A stretch of DNA of 6,528 nt, taken from assembly GCA_024697985.1 (NCBI GenBank), contig JAILRX010000126.1, positions 1 through 6,528 of the forward strand, written 5' to 3'. The notes below the pieces were generated by a model. The model worked only from the letters and a program-made list of their open reading frames with translations, did no database searches and was not told where the DNA came from. The first letter of the stretch is position 1, and each line of letters begins with the position of its first letter. The stretch is from Treponemataceae bacterium. GTDB taxonomy: Bacteria; Spirochaetota; Spirochaetia; Treponematales; Treponemataceae. The position numbers and the translations under genes were made by a program. Of this stretch, positions 1 to 4,789 are shown one piece after another.

Positions 1-917
1 ACATCCGCATCGCTCAAAAGTGCAATTATTCTCTGAATCTGTCGCGGACTCCACAGCCTGCACGCCTTCTCGTACTGCGGCCAGGCAGACTTTATATAGA
101 AGCCTTTTGACATAAGCTCAGAATCGCCGAGTCTTCCGTTCTCGTTGATGATGCTCCATTTTTTAAGCTGACGGAAACTGTAGAGCAGACCGGCAACAAA
201 CTCGATGGAGCTGTCGCTTTTTGCCGACGAAAGGATTTTCTGAAGGATTTCCAGCGAATTTTCAAGACGCTCAGACTGATTCTTTGAAGTATCGACCATG
301 GCGTCGAAAAGCGTAAACGGTGTTTCTTCCTTATTGTGGGCCAGAATTTTATCAACATCATCCACATCGATGAGATGGTCTTCGGTAAAGCAGGCAAAAA
401 ATCGGGAACACTCGTTTTTGAGTTCCTCGGTATTATTCTCGACAAGATTCAGGATTGTCTGGGCAGCCTCGTCGGTAATTTTAAAACCGTTGCGGCCAAA
501 ATAATTCTTAACCCAAGGCAGCTTCTTGTTTTCATACATTTCCCAGAACATTTTGACGTTCTCTTTCGGGACAAGTTTTTCTACCTTTTTTTCAACGGAA
601 TTTTCATCGGTAATCAAAACGAGAATCGAACTTTCGTTCTTTTCTGCTTCAGTTGCATTTTTCCAGCTTTCCAAAAGTTCAATGTCGTCTTTTTTCTTTA
701 ACAGCTCTGCATTTTTGATGACATAAAAAAGCGCATCCGAAAAAAGCGAGCCGGTCGTAAACTGCGTCATGATTTCGCTGAACGGAGTTTCGCTCAAAAA
801 AAACGTATTGAATTCAACTGCGGGAAATTGTTTTTTTGCCTTGTTTTTCAGTTCCTGGAGCGCATCGTTTCGCTCGCCAAACTCGGGACCTTTGTAAAGA
901 TAGAACGGAATTGCCAT
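1..917 (-). CDS. holA: DNA polymerase III delta subunit (clamp loader), C-terminus cut by window edge
   Basis: This is the clamp-loader delta subunit, which opens the beta sliding clamp and helps load it on primed DNA. The frame runs open from ATG at 917 to base 1 without a stop, giving 305 codons; family members are about 330-345 residues, so only the extreme C-terminus is missing. Recognisable features are the N-terminal IPFYLYKGPE followed by an ERNDALQEL helix, the LVLITDENSVEKKVEKLVP stretch around residues 110-130 (the usual end of the N-terminal domain), and the segment LNLVENNTEELKNECSRF near residues 170-190, the delta-family 'N-lxxLxnEleK' region. As in other delta subunits there is no working Walker A. 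The start overlaps the lexA stop by one base (TGATG), and AGGGA at 924-928 lies 6 bases upstream. It is the promoter-distal gene of ptsH-lexA-holA. The identity rests on family resemblance read by eye, since delta is poorly conserved. Confidence 0.82.
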   Translation of the reverse strand, partial: MAIPFYLYKGPEFGERNDALQELKNKAKKQFPAVEFNTFFLSETPFSEIMTQFTTGSLFSDALFYVIKNAELLKKKDDIELLESWKNATEAEKNESSILVLITDENSVEKKVEKLVPKENVKMFWEMYENKKLPWVKNYFGRNGFKITDEAAQTILNLVENNTEELKNECSRFFACFTEDHLIDVDDVDKILAHNKEETPFTLFDAMVDTSKNQSERLENSLEILQKILSSAKSDSSIEFVAGLLYSFRQLKKWSIINENGRLGDSELMSKGFYIKSAWPQYEKACRLWSPRQIQRIIALLSDAD

Positions 918-1519
918 CAGTATTCCCTGATTATGTGCGAAAGTTTTCCGAGGATTTTTACGTTCTGCGTGAAAATCGGCTTGTAATCCGGATTTTCAGG
1001 CTGGAGTCGGATTCGGCACGATTCCTTGAAATAGCGTTTCAAAGTTACGGTGTCGTCCAGAACGGCCACTACGATGTCACCGTTTCTTGCTGTGTTCTGC
1101 TGATGGATTATCGCAAGGTCGCCGTCGTTGATTCCTGCATTTATCATGCTTACGCCCCGGATGTGCAAAGCAAAATAAGTTTCGCCCGGCTTTACGAAAG
1201 GTTCCGAAAGAGTAATTGTCTTTTCAAAATTTTCTTCGCAAAGAACAGGTTTTCCTGCAGCAACAAATCCTAAAATCGGAACCTGCTGTGTATGTGAAAA
1301 TGAAGAAGTGCCGTTTACGACACGGATTGATCGGGACTGTTTTTCAGTCTTGGTAAGATAACCTTTTTTTTCGAGAGCGTTTACGTGATCCTGAACAGCC
1401 CGGATGCTGATGTCCAAATGCGACGCCATCTCGCGGATGGTTGGCGGACACGAATGTGCCAAAGTATAGTCGCTTATGAACTGCATAACCTGATTCTGTC
1501 GGTCTGTAAGGCCTTTCAT
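917..1519 (-). CDS. lexA: LexA SOS repressor (self-cleaving)
   Basis: LexA represses DNA-damage genes and cleaves itself when stimulated by RecA filaments. At 200 residues it has the usual family length. Residues 1-67 form the winged helix-turn-helix (LTDRQNQVMQFI, PTIREMASHL, recognition helix about ISIRAVQDHVNALEKKGYL). The peptidase domain carries the scissile Ala88-Gly89 in FVAAGKPVL, the catalytic Ser124 in RGVSM (most relatives have RGDSM) and the catalytic Lys161 in DDTVTLKRY, so it should be cleavable. The start at 1519 is supported by GAGGA at 1527-1531, 7 bases upstream and inside the last codons of ptsH; only 3 bases separate the ptsH stop from this ATG, which indicates translational coupling. 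It ends in a one-base overlap with holA. No canonical LexA operator (GAAC-N4-GTTC or CTG-N10-CAG type) was found next to the gene by eye. Confidence 0.95.
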   Translation of the reverse strand: MKGLTDRQNQVMQFISDYTLAHSCPPTIREMASHLDISIRAVQDHVNALEKKGYLTKTEKQSRSIRVVNGTSSFSHTQQVPILGFVAAGKPVLCEENFEKTITLSEPFVKPGETYFALHIRGVSMINAGINDGDLAIIHQQNTARNGDIVVAVLDDTVTLKRYFKESCRIRLQPENPDYKPIFTQNVKILGKLSHIIREY

Positions 1520-1522
1520 TGG

Positions 1523-1789
1523 CTATTCCTCTTCAAATTTGTTTTCAAAAAGGGTATTTATAGCTTCGATAGCTTCGTTTTCATCCGGTCCGGTAGCCTT
1601 TACCAAAAGCTGCATGTTGTATGAAGCAGCCATCGTAATGACACCCATGATGGATTTTGCATTTATCACAAAAGAGTCTCTTTCGATTGTAATTTCAGAA
1701 GCAAATTTGTTTGCTGTCTGTGCAATTAAAGCAGCCGGTCTCGCATGAATTCCAGCACGATTCTTAACAACTACTATTTTTTCTGCCAT
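1523..1789 (-). CDS. ptsH: Phosphocarrier protein HPr
   Basis: HPr is the small cytoplasmic phosphocarrier of the phosphotransferase system. At 88 residues it is standard length. Both regulatory sites are present at textbook positions: His15 in NRAGIHARPA, phosphorylated by PEP through enzyme I, and Ser46 in NAKSIMGV, the substrate of HPr kinase/phosphorylase. The hprK gene lies just upstream, so the pair is a self-contained Ser46 phosphorylation module. No enzyme I or sugar-specific EII gene is in the window, so whether HPr serves sugar uptake or only regulation cannot be decided here. The start at 1789 is set by GGAGG at 1796-1800, 6 bases upstream, and a TATAAT lies at 1813-1818, so ptsH can be transcribed apart from hprK. 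The end of the gene contains the ribosome-binding site of lexA. Confidence 0.97.
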   Translation of the reverse strand: MAEKIVVVKNRAGIHARPAALIAQTANKFASEITIERDSFVINAKSIMGVITMAASYNMQLLVKATGPDENEAIEAINTLFENKFEEE

Positions 1790-1812
1790 CTAAGGCCTCC
1801 ATTATTTTCTCA

Positions 1813-1841
1813 ATTATATGATTTTTCGTAATTTTTAGTAA
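1813..1841 (-). promoter_or_regulatory. Candidate sigma-70 promoter of ptsH-lexA-holA
   Basis: On the minus strand a perfect -10 (TATAAT, 1813-1818) stands 17 bases from a weak -35-like TTACTA (1836-1841, 3 of 6 matches) that overlaps the hprK stop codon. The predicted transcript would start near 1806 and include the GGAGG at 1796-1800. The -10 is convincing and the -35 is not, so strength or dependence on an activator is unknown. The surroundings are AT-rich, which raises the chance of a random match. Confidence 0.5.
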
Positions 1842-2821
1842 GAGTCATCAATTCTGTAATAACTCTGTGCATCGTTCGATTCAATCCATTTAAGGATGTT
1901 CTGGTTAAACTCTTTAGCAGAGAAATAACCCATTTTCTTAAGACGCTCGTTCATGGCAGCTGTCTCAACGATAATCGGGATGTTACGGCCAGTTCTAACC
2001 GGAATTTCGACCATCGGGACCTTTACTCCCAAAAACTCGATTGTCTGTTCATCGGTTCCAATTCTATCATAAAGCTTGGTGTCATCCCACTCTTCAAGAC
2101 GAACGACCAGCTGAACTTCCTTCTGGTCTCGAACCGCACCAACACCGTACAGCTGTACAATATTGATGATACCCAATCCGCGCACTTCCATATGATGGGC
2201 AACAGCTGGATTTGCACCGCGTCCCAAAAGGCTGTTACCGTTAAGGCAGCGAAGCTCTACGATATCATCAGCAACAAGTCGATGGCCGCGCTCGATAAGC
2301 TCCAATGCGGTTTCACTTTTACCGATTCCCGAAGCACCCAAAAGGATGATTCCCAGACCGAAGACTTCAAGAAAAACTCCGTGAACGGTCTTTTTTGGTG
2401 CGAATACGTTCGAAAGAACTCGGATTATTCGTGCTGAAAACTCTGTAGATTCCAAGGCTGTAAGCAGAATAGGGCAGTTGCTTTCTTCTGCAATTTTAAT
2501 GAATTCGTTTGACGGAATTACATTTCTGGAAAAAATACAGCAGGGTATTTGATAGGTAAAAAGCTGACGGATATTCGTGTAATTTTTATCTCGCATCAGC
2601 ATGTCGATGTAGGCTACTTCACCACGGCCAAAAAGCTGGATTCGTTCATAGGCAAATGAATCAAAAAAGCCGGAAAGCGCCAATCCTGGACGGTTAAGGT
2701 CTGGCATGGTAATTTTTCGAGACAGTCCCTTTCTTCCACTAATACATTGCAGTTCCAGTTCATCCAATTCCTGAACGTGCAAATCTAAGAGGTCTAAAAC
2801 TGTAAAATTCGATTCTACCAT
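1835..2821 (-). CDS. hprK: HPr kinase/phosphorylase
   Basis: This bifunctional enzyme phosphorylates HPr on Ser46 and also removes that phosphate, linking metabolic state to regulation. The protein has 328 residues, close to the usual 310-330. The N-terminal domain (about 1-140) is the variable HPr(Ser) kinase domain. The C-terminal catalytic domain shows the catalytic His147 in VHGVFLEVFG, a Walker A GASGIGKS at 162-169, RLVADD at 181-186, the family signature MEVRGLGI at 211-218, and the K/P-loop region PVRTGRN at 274-280 followed by AAMNERLKKMGY. All expected catalytic motifs are intact. The start at 2821 has no recognisable Shine-Dalgarno; instead a good promoter ends only 8 bases upstream. 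Its substrate gene ptsH follows 45 bases downstream, and hpf and rpoN lie upstream on the same strand. Confidence 0.97.
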   Translation of the reverse strand: MVESNFTVLDLLDLHVQELDELELQCISGRKGLSRKITMPDLNRPGLALSGFFDSFAYERIQLFGRGEVAYIDMLMRDKNYTNIRQLFTYQIPCCIFSRNVIPSNEFIKIAEESNCPILLTALESTEFSARIIRVLSNVFAPKKTVHGVFLEVFGLGIILLGASGIGKSETALELIERGHRLVADDIVELRCLNGNSLLGRGANPAVAHHMEVRGLGIINIVQLYGVGAVRDQKEVQLVVRLEEWDDTKLYDRIGTDEQTIEFLGVKVPMVEIPVRTGRNIPIIVETAAMNERLKKMGYFSAKEFNQNILKWIESNDAQSYYRIDDSY

Positions 2822-2829
2822 ACCAAACC

Positions 2830-2858
2830 ACTATACAAAGATGTCGAATAACTTTCAA
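2830..2858 (-). promoter_or_regulatory. Candidate sigma-70 promoter of hprK
   Basis: On the minus strand TTGAAA (2853-2858, 5 of 6 to consensus) and TATAGT (2830-2835, 5 of 6) are separated by exactly 17 bases, the best two-box match in the window. Only 8 bases lie between the -10 and the hprK ATG, so transcription would start within about 0-2 bases of the start codon. This fits the absence of a Shine-Dalgarno and suggests a leaderless or near-leaderless mRNA. Confidence 0.6.
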
Positions 2859-2876
2859 CACCTGAATATTTTGAAA

Positions 2877-3164
2877 TTAACGACCCTGAATCTTGTCCTT
2901 TTCCTTTGTTACTTTCTGGTCAAGAACATCCATCAGTTTGTTGATTCCTGCAGCAAAATCAAAATCATCAGCTGAAACGTGTGCCGAAGTTCCCCAGCGG
3001 AAATTTACAGTACAGTCGAAGATAAATTTCTTTTCCTGCTTGATTTTCATGTCCAAGTCGATAATGAGGTCATCAGCGTACTTGATTCGATCAAGTTTTT
3101 TGTTTGCTAATGTTTTCTGAACCTCCGTCATATTAAAATCAACAGCTGTAATTGAAGTTGTCAT
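2877..3164 (-). CDS. hpf: Ribosome hibernation promoting factor, short form (HPF/RaiA family)
   Basis: This belongs to the sigma-54 modulation / RaiA family, which binds the decoding centre of the 30S subunit and holds ribosomes inactive in slow growth. At 95 residues it is a short HPF: it matches the single beta-alpha-beta-alpha domain and lacks the C-terminal dimerisation domain of long HPFs. Supporting segments are the N-terminal strand SITAVDFNMTE, the helix around LANKKLDRIKYADDL, and the C-terminal helix AAGINKLMDVLDQKVTKEKDKIQ, which closely follows the family pattern 'AAI-xx-L-xD-kL-xx-q-xx-K-xKDK'. The start at 3164 is fixed by AGGAGG at 3171-3176, 6 bases upstream, the strongest ribosome-binding site in the window. 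It sits directly downstream of rpoN, as in many proteobacteria, and upstream of hprK. It has its own promoter in the 68-base gap after rpoN. Confidence 0.93.
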   Translation of the reverse strand: MTTSITAVDFNMTEVQKTLANKKLDRIKYADDLIIDLDMKIKQEKKFIFDCTVNFRWGTSAHVSADDFDFAAGINKLMDVLDQKVTKEKDKIQGR

Positions 3165-3193
3165 AGTAATCCTCCTAAGATTTTAGTGATATA

Positions 3194-3222
3194 AGTATAA
3201 CTCTACTTAGGTCGAAAAGCAA
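3194..3222 (-). promoter_or_regulatory. Candidate sigma-70 promoter of hpf
   Basis: On the minus strand a -10 TATACT (3194-3199, 5 of 6) lies 17 bases from a weak -35 TTGCTT (3217-3222, 3 of 6). The predicted start near 3187 would give a short leader that includes the AGGAGG at 3171-3176. The upstream AAAAATATTTTT (3221-3232), just after the rpoN stop, is an AT palindrome and could act as an UP-like element. It is not a GC hairpin terminator, so read-through from rpoN remains possible. Confidence 0.5.
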
Positions 3223-3232
3223 AAATATTTTT

Positions 3233-4744
3233 TTATCGGTCGTAGCTGGAGTTGAGGTTGAGTTCGGTGCGGTATTTTGCGACTGTGCGGCGGGCGATGT
3301 GGATGCCGCGTTGCGCGAGCAGGTCGCAAAGCTTTTGGTCGCTGAGCTTTTTGCCCGGGTTTTTGGCGTCGTTTTCGGCGATGAGTTGTGCGAGCGCAGT
3401 TTTGACGGCCTCTTTGGAAAGCGCGTCGGACGCTACGATGGCGTTTGCAGGCGCGTCTTGAGAACCGTATGCGCCGGCAGCGTTTGCAGGCGCGTCAGTT
3501 GCGGACACGGTTTTTGCGTCGGACGACGCACTGGAAGGCCCGTTCGACGCAGCAGAAGGCCCGTTCGACGCGCCGGCTAGTGAGCCCGCCGCACCAGAAA
3601 CCGCGTTGCTGAAAAAGTATTTGAGCGGATAGGTGCCCCACTCGCAGATAAGATATTTTCCGTTCGCAATTCGGCTTACGGTCGTTTCGTGAACATCAAT
3701 CTGCTGGGCGACATCAACCATGCGCAGCGGCTTTATGTGCCCCGGACCCTTTTCAAAAAACGCTTTCTGCACGTTCAGGATAACTGAAACGGTTTTTATC
3801 AGAGTCTGATTTCGGATTTCAATTGCCGTCAAAAAAGTATTCGCATCCTGCACGGCTTTTTTCATCTGCTCGTTCTGATTCTTGAAGCTGGCGAATTCCT
3901 CGTTGAGCCTTACTGTCGGAAGATTCGTTTTTATCAGTTCGGTCTGAAAGTCCCCGTCATCAGTTTTTTTGATGCGCACATCAGGACTGATATAATTATT
4001 GCCGCCTGAAATTCCGCCAAAATCACTGCCGGATGCAAAGTTTCGGGCAGGAAACGGCTCGAGAGTTTTTATGAACTCTATCGCATTTTCAATCTGTTCG
4101 GGAGTCGATTCAACTCCGTTTGCCATCAGATTTTTCTGTATCAGATTGATGCGAGGTTTGTTCAAAAGCTCAAAAAAGTTCTTTATGAAATTCAGCGTAA
4201 ATTCATCAGCATTTTTTGATTTTGCCTGAACGTAAAGACTTTCCTGAAGATTTTTTACCGCAACGCCCACCGGATCAAACTGATGGATTTTTTCGAGCAT
4301 CGCTTCGACAAGCGGCATATCATCAGCAGGAAAAAGCGCATCCAAGGCCACGACGTGATAGCCCTTATCATCAAGATTCTGGATGATGGTCTTTCCGATT
4401 CGATTTTCCTTTTCTCCAAGCGGAAGCTCACTGAGCTGCCTCAAAAGATTTGTCTGCAAGGTTTCTGACTGCTCGGGAGAACTTTCCAAAAAAGACTGAA
4501 AATTATCGCTTAGAACCGACGAACCGGCTTTTTCAGAATAGTGCGTATCAGTTTTTGGAATTGATGGGGCGATTTCAACCTTGGCATCACGTACGATTTC
4601 GAGCGCCGGATTTTTTTCGACTTCAGAATAGATGTGGTCGCGAAGTACATCAGACGGTTCAGAAAGAAGATTCACGGACTGAATCATCTGTAAGGAGAGT
4701 TTTTGCTGCTGGCTCTGATTCTGACTTAAGGTTAACCCCGACAT
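3233..4744 (-). CDS. rpoN: RNA polymerase sigma-54 factor
   Basis: Sigma-54 directs RNA polymerase to -24/-12 promoters that need an AAA+ activator. The protein has 503 residues, longer than the 477 of E. coli. Region I is at the N-terminus (LSQNQSQQQKLSLQMIQSV, Gln-rich, then LRDHIYSEVEKNPALE). The core-binding region follows (FDPVGVAVKNLQESL at 156-170; FIKTLEPFPARNF and SPDVRI near 224-258). The helix-turn-helix is at about 341-365 (MVDVAQQIDVHETTVSRIANGK), leading to TYPLKYFFS. The RpoN box ARRTVAKYR is intact at 484-492. Between FFS and SKEAVKTALAQLIAEN lies a low-complexity Ala/Ser/Gly/Asn/Pro linker, residues 380-442, where E. coli has only about a dozen residues. The ATG at 4744 has no Shine-Dalgarno, but an extended -10 lies 6 bases upstream. 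hpf follows on the same strand. Confidence 0.97.
   Translation of the reverse strand: MSGLTLSQNQSQQQKLSLQMIQSVNLLSEPSDVLRDHIYSEVEKNPALEIVRDAKVEIAPSIPKTDTHYSEKAGSSVLSDNFQSFLESSPEQSETLQTNLLRQLSELPLGEKENRIGKTIIQNLDDKGYHVVALDALFPADDMPLVEAMLEKIHQFDPVGVAVKNLQESLYVQAKSKNADEFTLNFIKNFFELLNKPRINLIQKNLMANGVESTPEQIENAIEFIKTLEPFPARNFASGSDFGGISGGNNYISPDVRIKKTDDGDFQTELIKTNLPTVRLNEEFASFKNQNEQMKKAVQDANTFLTAIEIRNQTLIKTVSVILNVQKAFFEKGPGHIKPLRMVDVAQQIDVHETTVSRIANGKYLICEWGTYPLKYFFSNAVSGAAGSLAGASNGPSAASNGPSSASSDAKTVSATDAPANAAGAYGSQDAPANAIVASDALSKEAVKTALAQLIAENDAKNPGKKLSDQKLCDLLAQRGIHIARRTVAKYRTELNLNSSYDR
3441..3496 (-). repeat. Direct repeat pair inside rpoN linker (17-base units, 39-base period)
   Basis: The plus-strand sequence GCGTTTGCAGGCGCGTC occurs identically at 3441-3457 and 3480-3496. 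The period of 39 bases is a multiple of three, so the protein repeats DAPANA twice, 13 residues apart, inside the sigma-54 linker. In-frame duplication by slippage or unequal recombination is the simplest origin. Confidence 0.85.
3534..3571 (-). repeat. Tandem repeat pair inside rpoN linker (17-base identity, 21-base period)
   Basis: The plus-strand sequence GAAGGCCCGTTCGACGC occurs identically at 3534-3550 and 3555-3571. The 21-base period keeps frame and yields the peptide ASNGPS twice, 7 residues apart (then a degenerate ASSDAK). It differs from the 39-base repeat closer to the gene's 3' end, so two separate duplications are present in one linker. Confidence 0.85.
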
Positions 4745-4750
4745 AACGAA

Positions 4751-4759
4751 ATTATAGCA
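4751..4759 (-). promoter_or_regulatory. Extended -10 promoter of rpoN, positioned for a leaderless transcript
   Basis: On the minus strand the 9-mer TGCTATAAT (4751-4759) is a perfect extended -10. Exactly 6 bases (4745-4750) separate the hexamer from the ATG at 4744, which places the predicted +1 on the A of the start codon. No -35 match is found at 17 bases (TACAGA), as is common with an extended -10. No Shine-Dalgarno is present. Confidence 0.6.
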
Positions 4760-4777
4760 TAAAAGCCTTTTTTTCTG

Positions 4778-4783
4778 TATACT
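4778..4783 (+). promoter_or_regulatory. -10 promoter element of the DUF1015 gene, positioned for a leaderless transcript
   Basis: TATACT at 4778-4783 (5 of 6 to consensus) is followed by exactly 6 bases and then the ATG at 4790, so the predicted +1 is the first base of the start codon. No Shine-Dalgarno lies upstream, and the -35 position (4755-4760, TAGCAT) is poor and overlaps the -10 of rpoN on the other strand. Confidence 0.5.
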
Positions 4784-4789
4784 ATCAAT

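Noticed and set aside
92..445. Open frame of 117 codons on the minus strand
   Set aside because: It lies out of frame inside the holA reading frame on the same strand and has no family resemblance; holA runs through the whole stretch without a stop.
336..701. Open frame of 121 codons on the plus strand, Phe-rich
   Set aside because: Antisense shadow of holA; the Phe-richness mirrors Lys/Glu codons on the real strand, and no ribosome-binding site was evident.
797..836. Runs of 7-8 A or T in holA as programmed frameshift sites
   Set aside because: The zero frame continues through with good family resemblance and no downstream hairpin or alternative-frame product of interest was seen.
1013..1028. 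GGCACGATTCCTTGAA, resembling a sigma-54 -24/-12 promoter
   Set aside because: The -12 element lacks the required GC and the site lies inside lexA pointing against the gene.
836..1273. Open frame of 145 codons on the plus strand
   Set aside because: It spans antisense to the end of lexA and the start of holA, both of which have clear family motifs.
2401..2412. CGAATACGTTCG, resembling a Gram-positive LexA box
   Set aside because: The half-sites are 2 bases closer than in GAAC-N4-GTTC, the dyad is imperfect, and it lies in the middle of hprK away from any start.
3221..3232. AAAAATATTTTT palindrome after rpoN as a terminator
   Set aside because: It has no GC stem and would form a very weak hairpin; an AT-rich upstream promoter element is at least as likely.
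3299..3580. Arg/Val-rich open frame on the plus strand over the rpoN 3' end
   Set aside because: Long only because the GC-rich repeat region lacks stops on the opposite strand; the peptide is low-complexity and unrecognisable.
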